A stretch of DNA of 8,126 nt from positions 1 to 8,126 of the forward strand of contig DAIESZ010000217.1 in assembly GCA_027346035.1 (NCBI GenBank), read 5' to 3'. The number at the start of each line of letters is the position of its first letter. Position 1 is the first letter of the stretch. Below, piece after piece: positions 1-7,130 of this stretch. Source of the DNA: Propionibacteriaceae bacterium. GTDB lineage: Bacteria; Actinomycetota; Actinomycetes; Propionibacteriales; Propionibacteriaceae. The notes beneath the pieces were generated by a model. That model had not been told where the DNA came from and made no database searches. It was given only the letters and a program-made list of their open reading frames with translations. Made by a program: the position numbers and the translations under genes.

Positions 1-1313
1 GCGGCGGCGTTCATCCGGGCCGCAGGCTGGGACTTGCCCGACACGATGTCGGCCTCGGCCTGACCGAGGGGAACCCAGACCGCGTTCATGGCCGGGATGT
101 TGGGCATGGGGAGGGCACCCTTGCCCGCCTCGAACCAGGCCTTGATGTCGGGGTTGCTGGCCGCGACCTCGTCGTAGGCGGCGGTGAGTGCAGGGGGACG
201 CTGGCCGACCTCGTAGAGCGCGATCTGGACGTCCTTGGTGGTCATGGTCTTGGTGACGAACTCCTGGGCGAACGCCACGTTCTTGGCATTCTTGGCGATG
301 TAGAACATCTGGATCCCGAGGAACGGGGTCATGGTGCCGCCACCGGGGGGCGTGGGCAGGTTGCTGATGCCGTACTTGAGGCCGGCGCTCTTGAACGCGG
401 CGATCGACCAGGGGCCGGTGATGATGAACGGCGCCTGACCCTTCTGGAACATGGCGTTGGCCGCGTTGTAGTCGATGGAGGTCGACAGGAGCTTCAGCTG
501 AGCCAGCCTCTGCACCTGGGCGGCGCCCTTGATCGAGCCGGCGTTGTTCACGATCACCTTGGTCGGGTCGTAGTCGCCGTTCGACTTGGTGCCGAAGATG
601 CCGCCGCCGTAAGCGTGCAGCCACGGGTAGAAGTAATAGCCGTCACCGACGGTGCTCACCTGGAACACGAGCGCCTGCTTGGCCTTGCCCGCCTTGACGA
701 CCTTGTCGCCGGCGGCCAGCAGTTCGTCAAGGGTGGCGGGAGCGTTGGGAACCAGGGCGGTGTTGCGCACCAGACCGAGGTTCTCGATGGCGTAGGGGAC
801 ACCCCACGTCTGTCCGTTGAACTTGGTCGCGGCCATCGCGCTGGGAGCGAACTGCGCTGCGACGTTGGGGTCGAGCTGGATCGGCTGGACGGTGCCGTCC
901 TGAACGAACTGACCGAGCCAGTCGTGGGCGCCGATGATGACATCGGGGCCCTTGCCGACCTTGGCCGCGGTGGTGAACTGCGCGCGGACGTCGGTGGCGA
1001 CCTGAACCGCGGCGCTGATGCCGTTGTCGGAGGCGAACTGATCGGCGTACTTCTTGATGACCGGGTAACGGTCGTTGTCACACCAGATCACGAGGTCGGC
1101 GTCGGCGCGCGCGGGATCCTTGGAGCTGACCGCGGCGGGTGTCGTCGCCGCCGCTGAGGCCGACGCCGAGGTCGCCGAAGCGCTGGCGGTCGTGCCCGAG
1201 CTGGCCGAGGTGCCGGAGCTGGTGTTACTGCCTCCGCACGCACTGAGGGCGGCGGTTCCCACAGCGAGGCCAGCGAGGCCGAGGAAGCCCCGCCGGTCGA
1301 ACGTGTGCGTCAT
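1..1313 (-). CDS. malE: MalE-like maltose/maltodextrin ABC transporter solute-binding lipoprotein (C-terminus cut by window edge)
   Basis: Extracytoplasmic sugar-binding protein that would deliver maltose or maltodextrins to an ABC importer. I translated 437 residues on the minus strand; only the last few are missing. The N-terminus combines a twin-arginine motif (DRRGFL, residues 5-10), a hydrophobic stretch and a lipobox LSAC (23-26), so export by Tat and lipid attachment at Cys26 are likely. Residues 27-62 form a Ser/Thr/Ala linker. The mature part begins DLVIWCDND (73-81) and shows family-1 binding-protein features: GPDVIIGAHDWLG (122-134), TWGVPYAIENLGLVRN (169-184), IITGPWSI (297-304) and the late AVWVPLGQAEADIVSGK segment (411-427). 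The ATG follows AAAGGGA at good spacing. It diverges from a GH13 gene and has a palindromic operator upstream, which supports a maltodextrin role. The substrate is inferred; another oligosaccharide is possible. Permease genes should follow off the left edge. Confidence 0.9.
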   Translation of the reverse strand, partial: MTHTFDRRGFLGLAGLAVGTAALSACGGSNTSSGTSASSGTTASASATSASASAAATTPAAVSSKDPARADADLVIWCDNDRYPVIKKYADQFASDNGISAAVQVATDVRAQFTTAAKVGKGPDVIIGAHDWLGQFVQDGTVQPIQLDPNVAAQFAPSAMAATKFNGQTWGVPYAIENLGLVRNTALVPNAPATLDELLAAGDKVVKAGKAKQALVFQVSTVGDGYYFYPWLHAYGGGIFGTKSNGDYDPTKVIVNNAGSIKGAAQVQRLAQLKLLSTSIDYNAANAMFQKGQAPFIITGPWSIAAFKSAGLKYGISNLPTPPGGGTMTPFLGIQMFYIAKNAKNVAFAQEFVTKTMTTKDVQIALYEVGQRPPALTAAYDEVAASNPDIKAWFEAGKGALPMPNIPAMNAVWVPLGQAEADIVSGKSQPAARMNAA

Positions 1314-1364
1314 GGTGTCCCTTTCATGTGGTGCCCCGCGGCAGCCGTTGCCACGCGAGCCGAT

Positions 1365-1380
1365 CTGCAAGATCTTGCAG
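1365..1380. promoter_or_regulatory. Perfect 16-bp palindromic operator (CTGCAAGATCTTGCAG), probable MalR/LacI-family site
   Basis: CTGCAAGA is followed directly by its exact reverse complement TCTTGCAG. A 16-bp perfect dyad in a promoter region is typical of a LacI-family operator, and CTTGCAG-type elements are, from memory, the ones described for Streptomyces MalR. It sits 52 bp upstream of the malE start, just at the transcription start predicted from the nearest minus-strand promoter, which fits repression. The cognate regulator is not in the window, so its identity is inferred. Confidence 0.75.
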
Positions 1381-1387
1381 TTGAGGC

Positions 1388-1417
1388 ATCCTGACACGGA
1401 GACCGGGGCGTTGTGAA
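1388..1417 (-). promoter_or_regulatory. Possible malE promoter (TTCACA - 18 bp - CAGGAT)
   Basis: On the minus strand TTCACA (1417-1412) and CAGGAT (1393-1388) are separated by 18 bp. The predicted start falls next to the palindrome at 1380-1365, giving a leader of about 65 nt with AAAGGGA before the ATG. The hexamers match consensus only moderately, so the position relative to the operator carries much of the weight. The TTGACT/TATCAC pair at 1492-1466 is the alternative. Confidence 0.35.
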
Positions 1418-1542
1418 GCCCACCCCCCTTTCGTCATCGGATCGTTATCTTCGCTCGCAGTGAACGTGATACGGAAAGAAATCCCTAGTCAAATCGCTGT
1501 TAGTGGACACGCGACGGTTGGGGGGGCAGGATGGTCCGGTTC

Positions 1543-1569
1543 CTGCAAGGCAGGTCATAATTCTGCAAG
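1543..1569. promoter_or_regulatory. Two CTGCAAG operator boxes 20 bp apart flanking the GH13 -10 element
   Basis: CTGCAAG occurs at 1543-1549 (within TCCTGCAAGGC) and at 1563-1569 (within ATTCTGCAAGAAT, whose arms ATTCT/AGAAT are complementary around GCA). The 20-bp offset is about two helical turns, so both boxes face the same side of the DNA. Each repeats half of the 16-bp palindrome on the malE side, which points to the same regulator. A -10 element lies between them, so binding would block the promoter. Confidence 0.7.
1556..1561 (+). promoter_or_regulatory. Probable -10 element (CATAAT) of the GH13 gene
   Basis: CATAAT differs from TATAAT at one position and is the best -10 match in the region. 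It lies exactly between the two CTGCAAG boxes. No good -35 hexamer is visible 16-18 bp upstream (the area reads GGTCCGGT), so the promoter may need an activator or be naturally weak. Transcription would begin near 1568, leaving a leader of about 50 nt before the ATG at 1620; this argues against translation from the in-frame GTG at 1503. Confidence 0.5.
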
Positions 1570-1610
1570 AATCTGACCGTCCGGTAGCTTCGCGGCCGGT
1601 CGAAGCGAGT

Positions 1611-1614
1611 GGAG
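1611..1614 (+). promoter_or_regulatory. Ribosome-binding site that decides the GH13 start
   Basis: GGAG lies 5 nt before the ATG at 1620. The reading frame stays open back to a GTG at 1503, but that codon has no Shine-Dalgarno sequence and lies upstream of the predicted promoter, so 1620 is preferred. Confidence 0.65.
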
Positions 1615-1619
1615 ATCCG

Positions 1620-3443
1620 ATGCTTCCTGTGTCGATGGGGACGTCCGCGGTGGCGCCCCACCTCGAGTTGTTCCACGACGGGTCGCCGCTGTGCGTGACC
1701 GCGTCCGGACCGGTGTCCCTCGGCGATGTCGTCACGGTGCGGCTCCGCGTCCGGGGTGGCGTGGACGCCGTCGCGGTCCGCTACAGCCGTGATGGCGACC
1801 CCCGGTTCGTCGAGGCGGTCGCGGGTCCGCAGGACCCGGCCGGTTGGCGGTGGTGGGAGGCGCCCGTGCCGGTGATGAACGAGCACCTCTGCTACCGCTT
1901 CCTCGCCAGTGCGGGCGGGCGCGGCTGGAGCGTGAACGTGACCGGTGCGCACGACGTCGAGGTGCCGGACGCGGACGACTTCCGCCTCACCACCTCTCCC
2001 GAGCCGCCGGCGTGGGTGCACGAGGGCACCACCTACGAGATCTTCCCCGACCGGTTCGCCCGGGGGACACACCCCTTGCGGGGGGCGCTGCCCGAATGGG
2101 CCGAGCCGGCGTCCTGGGACGAGCCCGTGGCGCATGGGACACCGCGCGCCATGCGCCAGTGGTACGGCGGAACGTTGTGGGGGATCGCCGATCACCTCGA
2201 CGACCTGGCCCCGCTCGGAGTCCGAACGATCTACCTCACCCCGTTCTTCCCCGCGCAGTCGAACCACCGTTACGACGCGACGAGCTTCGATCACGTCGAC
2301 CCGCTGCTGGGTGGCGACGACGCGCTCGCACATCTCACGGCCGAGGCGGCGCGGCGCGGCATGCACGTGATCGGGGACCTGACGCTCCACCACACCGGGT
2401 CGGCCCACGACTGGTTCCTCGCGGCGCTCGCCGACCCGGCGTCCGCGGAGTCGGGCTTCTACTTCTTCGCGCCGGACCGCAGCAGGTACGCGGGCTTCTT
2501 CGACCTGCCCGGGATGCCGAAACTCGACCACAGCGACCCGGAACTGCGCCGGCGGCTCTACCACGGACCGGACTCGGTGGTGGCCCACTTCGTCCGCGAC
2601 CTCGGACTGTCGGGCTGGCGGATCGACGTGGCCCAGTCGGCCGGCATTCACGGGGCGGTCGACGAGACCGATCTGGTGGCCCGGCTGACCCGGCGCACCC
2701 TCGACGATCTCGCCGCCGCGGCGGGCGTTCCGGCCTACTACCTGGTGGCCGAGCTCCAGCACGACGCCCGCGCTCAACTCGCCGGTGGGGGCTGGCAGGC
2801 CACGATGAACTACGCGGGCTTCACCCGTCCGGTGTGGTCGTGGCTCACCGACGGCCGGGCCGATCATCACTGGGGTGCACCGATCGACCTCGGCCACTAC
2901 GGAGCCGCACAGATGGTGCGAGCGATCGAGTCGTTCAGCGGGGCGATCCCGTGGCCCGCGCGGCAGGCGTCGATGAACCTGCTCGACAGTCACGACACGC
3001 CGCGCCTGCGAACGGTGGCCGGACGCGCGGGGCACCACCTCGGCGCCGTGCTGCAGTTCACCCTGCCCGGCACGCCGATGGTCTACGCCGGCGACGAGGT
3101 CGGACTCGAGGGGGCCGGGCTCGAGGACTCCCGGCGTCCCTTCCCACCTCCGGGGCAGCGGGACGCCGCGACGCTCGACCACTACCGGAGGCTGGCCGAG
3201 GTGCGCGCCCGGTTCCGGCCGCTGCGTGAGGGCGCGATCCGCTGGCTGCACGCCGACGACGACCTCGTGGTGGTGATCCGTGAGACCTCTGACGAAGCGG
3301 TGCTTGTCGCCCTCGACCGCAGGGGGGTCCTCGACCGGGACCGCGCACTCGGGATCGTCGGGGCCGACGGCCTCTGGCGAGCCGGGGCGGTCGCGTGGTC
3401 GGACGACGCCGCGGCGATCTGGCCCTGTCTGCCCACCGGGTGA
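1620..3443 (+). CDS. GH13 alpha-amylase/neopullulanase-type glycoside hydrolase, cytoplasmic
   Basis: Predicted 607-residue retaining glycosidase that hydrolyses alpha-1,4-linked maltodextrins, cyclodextrins or pullulan fragments inside the cell; there is no signal peptide. Residues ~10-125 form an N-terminal beta domain resembling those of neopullulanase/maltogenic amylase (CBM34-like). The barrel starts at TTYEIFPDRF (137-146). Catalytic residues are visible: nucleophile Asp336 in GWRIDVAQS, acid/base Glu378 in LVAELQHD, and transition-state Asp459 in NLLDSHDTPR. Conserved region I reads DLTLHHTG (253-260), with His257 where most family members have Asn. LPGTPMVYAGDEVGLEG (482-498) is also typical. 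After it comes a short, poorly conserved C-terminal beta domain. The gene diverges from a MalE-like protein and shares operator boxes with it, so it probably acts on imported maltodextrins. Exact specificity (maltogenic amylase, cyclomaltodextrinase, neopullulanase or maltodextrin glucosidase) cannot be read from sequence. Confidence 0.9.
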   Translation: MLPVSMGTSAVAPHLELFHDGSPLCVTASGPVSLGDVVTVRLRVRGGVDAVAVRYSRDGDPRFVEAVAGPQDPAGWRWWEAPVPVMNEHLCYRFLASAGGRGWSVNVTGAHDVEVPDADDFRLTTSPEPPAWVHEGTTYEIFPDRFARGTHPLRGALPEWAEPASWDEPVAHGTPRAMRQWYGGTLWGIADHLDDLAPLGVRTIYLTPFFPAQSNHRYDATSFDHVDPLLGGDDALAHLTAEAARRGMHVIGDLTLHHTGSAHDWFLAALADPASAESGFYFFAPDRSRYAGFFDLPGMPKLDHSDPELRRRLYHGPDSVVAHFVRDLGLSGWRIDVAQSAGIHGAVDETDLVARLTRRTLDDLAAAAGVPAYYLVAELQHDARAQLAGGGWQATMNYAGFTRPVWSWLTDGRADHHWGAPIDLGHYGAAQMVRAIESFSGAIPWPARQASMNLLDSHDTPRLRTVAGRAGHHLGAVLQFTLPGTPMVYAGDEVGLEGAGLEDSRRPFPPPGQRDAATLDHYRRLAEVRARFRPLREGAIRWLHADDDLVVVIRETSDEAVLVALDRRGVLDRDRALGIVGADGLWRAGAVAWSDDAAAIWPCLPTG

Positions 3444-3470
3444 GGGGGCCCGTCCGTCGCCCGCGCCCCC
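3444..3470 (+). terminator. Possible weak terminator hairpin after the GH13 gene
   Basis: GGGGGC (3444-3449), immediately after the TGA, can pair with GCCCCC (3465-3470) across a 15-nt loop. No T-run follows, so this is not a classical intrinsic terminator. T-poor hairpins are common at gene ends in high-GC actinobacteria. Confidence 0.3.
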
Positions 3471-3479
3471 CGAGATGCG

Positions 3480-3529
3480 CACGTCCTGCATGGAAGTGCC
3501 GCCCAGGGCGAGCATCCTTGCAGGACGTG
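3480..3529. repeat. 11-bp perfect inverted repeat made of two operator-like boxes
   Basis: CACGTCCTGCA (3480-3490) is exactly complementary to TGCAGGACGTG (3519-3529). Inside the arms lie TCCTGCATGGA (3484-3494) and TCCTTGCAGGA (3515-3525). The reverse complement of the latter is TCCTGCAAGGA, one base from the former and nearly identical to the box at 1541-1551. The boxes are 31 bp apart, close to three helical turns. This looks like a second site for the sugar regulator, but it lies downstream of the GH13 gene and about 190 bp before sufR. Alternatively, it is an RNA stem-loop: CGCCC-A-GGGCG at 3500-3510 lies in the loop. Confidence 0.5.
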
Positions 3530-3568
3530 TCAATCTTGGGGTGGCGGGTCCGGGGCGACGGCGGCGGA

Positions 3569-3640
3569 GCCACCCCGGCCCGGTTCGCACGGGCCACCCC
3601 GGCCCGGCACGGACGGGCGGCTCCGCGCCGGTACGAACGT
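3569..3640. repeat. 24-bp tandem repeat, two good copies and one degenerate copy
   Basis: Copies at 3569-3592 and 3593-3616 match at 21 of 24 positions, sharing the 15-mer GCCACCCCGGCCCGG. A third unit at 3617-3640 matches the first at 16 of 24. The region is extremely G/C-rich. The frame through it could encode an eight-residue repeat, but that frame shows no start signal or family resemblance, so I treat it as non-coding. Confidence 0.6.
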
Positions 3641-3672
3641 CCGTTTCGGGGGCCGATGGCGTCCGTTTCGGG
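3638..3672. repeat. 13-bp direct repeat upstream of the sufR promoter, possible regulator site
   Basis: CGTCCGTTTCGGG occurs exactly at 3638-3650 and again at 3660-3672, 22 bp apart (about two helical turns). The second copy ends 9 bp before the putative -35. Each core, CCGTTTCGG, has complementary CCG/CGG ends. Placement suggests a transcription-factor site for the suf operon, possibly SufR itself; no factor can be assigned from sequence. Confidence 0.4.
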
Positions 3673-3681
3673 ACCCCGCGT

Positions 3682-3709
3682 TTGACTTGGCCGCGAATTA
3701 GGCAAGAAT
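3682..3709 (+). promoter_or_regulatory. Putative suf operon promoter (TTGACT - 16 bp - AAGAAT)
   Basis: TTGACT (3682-3687) is a near-consensus -35. AAGAAT (3704-3709), 16 bp downstream, is an acceptable actinobacterial -10. Transcription would start at about 3716, on the GTG of sufR, implying a leaderless mRNA. TTAGGCAAG (3698-3706) in the spacer resembles half of an iron-regulator (DtxR/IdeR) box, but the other half is missing. Confidence 0.5.
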
Positions 3710-3715
3710 GATGTT

Positions 3716-4423
3716 GTGAAAACCTTGCCGATCACCGACGCCTGTGTCTCGCAGGCCCCGGAGCCCGACGAGGTGGCCGCAGCCGAGGATCGCGGCACCC
3801 GCGAACGCGTGGTGAGGTCGATCCTCTCGCACGGGCCCAGCACGGTCGCGGAACTCGGCGAACGGCTCGGGCTGACGACGGCGGCCATCCGCCGGCACCT
3901 CGGCGTCCTGTGTGAGACCGGCCTCATCACCTCCCGCGGGCAGCGGGTCTACGGGCAGCGCGGCCGCGGCCGTCCCGCCAAGGTCTTCCTGCTCACCGAC
4001 GCGGGTCGCGCCTCGTTCCCCCAGGCTTACGACCGGCTCGCCGCGAAGGCGATCGACCTGCTGGTCGAGACGTCGGGGCCGCAGGCCCTCACCAACCTGG
4101 CCTGGCAGCGTACCCGCGACATCGAGGCCGCCTACGGCGTCCTGCACGACGCGCGCCCGGACGCCGATCCGGTCGACCTGCTCGCCGAGGCCCTCAACCT
4201 GGTCGGCTACGTCACCTCGATCGAACCGGTCGCCTCGGGTGAGCAGCTGTGCCAGCACCATTGCCCGGTGGCGCACATCGCCGCCCGCTACCCCGAACTG
4301 TGCGCGGTCGAGACCGAACTGTTCTCGTCCCTGCTCCATTCCCACGTGCAACGACTGGCGACCATCGCCCACGGCGACGGCGTCTGCACGACACACGTCC
4401 CCAACCCACCGAAGGAAGGCTGA
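3716..4423 (+). CDS. sufR: SufR-type Fe-S-sensing transcriptional regulator of the suf operon
   Basis: Winged-helix DNA-binding protein of 235 residues that senses iron-sulfur status and controls suf expression. The helix-turn-helix spans about residues 42-70 (STVAELGERLGLTTAAIRRHLGVL), with a basic wing GQRGRGRPAKVFLLT (80-94). A C-terminal cluster-binding segment carries Cys179, Cys183 and Cys196 (C-x3-C-x12-C, within CQHHCPVAHIAARYPELC), followed by Cys224. This spacing agrees with cluster-ligating cysteines in actinobacterial SufR as I remember them; it is not verified here. Cys10 and Cys66 are extra. The GTG start has no Shine-Dalgarno sequence, and no in-frame start lies close upstream, so leaderless translation is likely. 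It ends 3 nt before sufB, whose ribosome-binding site lies inside its last codons. Known homologues repress the operon as holo-protein; autoregulation is inferred from position. Confidence 0.92.
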   Translation: MKTLPITDACVSQAPEPDEVAAAEDRGTRERVVRSILSHGPSTVAELGERLGLTTAAIRRHLGVLCETGLITSRGQRVYGQRGRGRPAKVFLLTDAGRASFPQAYDRLAAKAIDLLVETSGPQALTNLAWQRTRDIEAAYGVLHDARPDADPVDLLAEALNLVGYVTSIEPVASGEQLCQHHCPVAHIAARYPELCAVETELFSSLLHSHVQRLATIAHGDGVCTTHVPNPPKEG

Positions 4424-4426
4424 GAC

Positions 4427-5884
<1,458 letters not shown>

Positions 5885-5942
5885 GCGCCGGCGACCCGCC
5901 CGATCCGCGTCCCACAGGACTTCACCGATAAAGGAACCAACT

Positions 5943-7130
5943 GTGACAACTGAGACCCTGGCACCCCGGGCCGCCGAGGCGCCGAACGTCGCGAGCGCCG
6001 TCGAGACGGTGTCGTCGCACCTGCACCCGACCCCGTCGTGGAATCTCGACGAGCATCCGATGCCGAACGGGCGCGAAGAGGTGTGGCGATTCACCCCCGT
6101 GCGCACGTTCCGCACGTTGTTGACCTCGGGTCCCACCGACGGGAGCCTCGAGTGGACCACCGAACTGCCCGACGGTGTGACGGTGCGACGGATCGACGCC
6201 GACGAGGCGCGTCTGCTGTCGGTCGAGCCGCCGGTCGACCGGATCGCGGCGAAGGCGGTGGCCAACGCCACTCACGGTGCCCACCTCGTCGACATCCCCG
6301 CGGAGGCCGAACTGGCCGAGCCGGTGCTGATCACCCTGCGGGGCACCGGTGGCACCGTGTTCGACCACGTGGTGATCCGCGTGGGCGCCCATGCGGTCGC
6401 CACGATCGCGATCCACTACGTGGGGAGCGCCCAGTACGCCAACAAGACCGATGTCGTCGTCGGCGAGGGCGCCCAGGTGAACCTGGTGTCGCTGCAGGAC
6501 TGGGCCGACGACACCGTGCACGGAAGCCAGGTGTCGCTGCTCATCGGGCGGGACGCGCAGGTGCGCACGGTCCAGGCGTCCCTCGGGGGCAAGGCCGTGC
6601 GCATCGTCGAGCGGTCCAAGTACGCCGGCCCCGGGGGCCAGCTCGAACAGTTCGGGCTCTATTTCGTCGACGGTGGCCAGCACACCGAGCACCGGTTGTT
6701 CGTCGATCACAACCAGCCGCACACGAGGAGCAAGGTCGACTACCGGGGCGCACTGCAGGGGCAGGGCGCGCACTCCGTGTGGATCGGCGATGTGCTGATC
6801 CGCAAGGTGGCCGAGGGCATCGAGACCTACGAGGCGAACAAGAACCTCGTGCTCACCGACGGCTGCCAGGCCGACTCGGTGCCGAACCTCGAGATCGAGA
6901 CCGGCGAGATCATCGGTGCGGGGCATTCGTCGACGACGGGGCGCTTCGACGACGAGCAGCTGTTCTATCTCAGGAGCCGCGGCATCTCCGAGGTCGAGGC
7001 GCGGCGTCTGGTCGTGCACGGCTTCTTCGTCGACATCATCCGCCGGATCGGGGTGCCCGCCATCGAGCAGCGCATGCTCGAGGAGGTCGAGCGGGAGTTG
7101 TCCGCGGTGACCGCCGGGGAGGACGCATGA
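5943..7130 (+). CDS. sufD: Fe-S cluster assembly protein SufD
   Basis: Paralogue and partner of SufB in the SufBC2D scaffold complex, 395 residues. The first ~110 residues are the variable helical domain (with the typical EVWRFTPVRTF at 46-56); the middle is the beta-helix core; the C-terminal part carries GAGHSSTTGRFDDEQLFYLRSRGI (325-348). His328 there corresponds to the conserved SufD histidine (His360 in E. coli) thought to take part in cluster assembly at the SufB interface. The GTG start at 5943 is supported by AAGGA 7 nt upstream. The stop overlaps the next start by 4 nt (ATGA), so the Rieske gene is probably translationally coupled to it. Confidence 0.95.
   Translation: MTTETLAPRAAEAPNVASAVETVSSHLHPTPSWNLDEHPMPNGREEVWRFTPVRTFRTLLTSGPTDGSLEWTTELPDGVTVRRIDADEARLLSVEPPVDRIAAKAVANATHGAHLVDIPAEAELAEPVLITLRGTGGTVFDHVVIRVGAHAVATIAIHYVGSAQYANKTDVVVGEGAQVNLVSLQDWADDTVHGSQVSLLIGRDAQVRTVQASLGGKAVRIVERSKYAGPGGQLEQFGLYFVDGGQHTEHRLFVDHNQPHTRSKVDYRGALQGQGAHSVWIGDVLIRKVAEGIETYEANKNLVLTDGCQADSVPNLEIETGEIIGAGHSSTTGRFDDEQLFYLRSRGISEVEARRLVVHGFFVDIIRRIGVPAIEQRMLEEVERELSAVTAGEDA

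Larger units (their letters stand above)
1314..1619. promoter_or_regulatory. Divergent malE / GH13 control region
   Basis: This 306-bp gene-free region separates two divergent genes. It holds a perfect 16-bp palindrome on the malE side, two CTGCAAG boxes 20 bp apart on the GH13 side, and plausible promoters for both directions; each is listed separately. The middle part (about 1420-1530) is relatively A/T-rich for this genome and shows a second possible minus-strand promoter: TTGACT at 1492-1487 and TATCAC at 1471-1466, with a short 15-bp spacer. I see no RNA gene or small ORF with a convincing ribosome-binding site here. Confidence 0.75.

Noticed and set aside
615..1416. Plus-strand open frames over the malE-like gene (615-1157 and 1075-1416)
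   Set aside because: They are opposite a solute-binding protein that translates cleanly for 437 residues on the minus strand; no motifs of their own.
1503..1619. GTG at 1503 as the GH13 start
   Set aside because: No ribosome-binding site; the added residues overlap the two operator boxes and the -10 element, and the predicted transcript begins after it. ATG 1620 has GGAG at 5 nt.
1500..3590. A 696-codon open frame on the minus strand opposite the GH13 gene
   Set aside because: It is an antisense artefact of high GC content: the translation is Arg/Gly/Val-rich with no family motifs, while the plus strand encodes a full GH13 enzyme with its catalytic residues.
3480..3672. CRISPR-like array from the spaced repeats
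   Set aside because: Repeat units are too short, of several unrelated kinds, adjacent or only 9 bp apart, with no spacers of CRISPR size and no cas genes.
3280..3711. A plus-strand frame through the intergenic region giving an HPGPVRTG-like peptide repeat
   Set aside because: It starts inside the GH13 gene in another frame, has no ribosome-binding site, and the peptide repeat merely reflects the 24-bp DNA repeat.
3698..3716. Iron box (DtxR/IdeR) in the suf promoter
   Set aside because: Only a half-site-like TTAGGCAAG is present; the complementary half is missing, so iron-repressor control is not supported.
6038..7126. In-frame N-terminal extension of the Rieske protein through sufD sequence (482 residues if read from 6038)
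   Set aside because: The extension is an Arg-rich out-of-frame reading of sufD. The family starts at the ATG at 7127, which overlaps the sufD stop.
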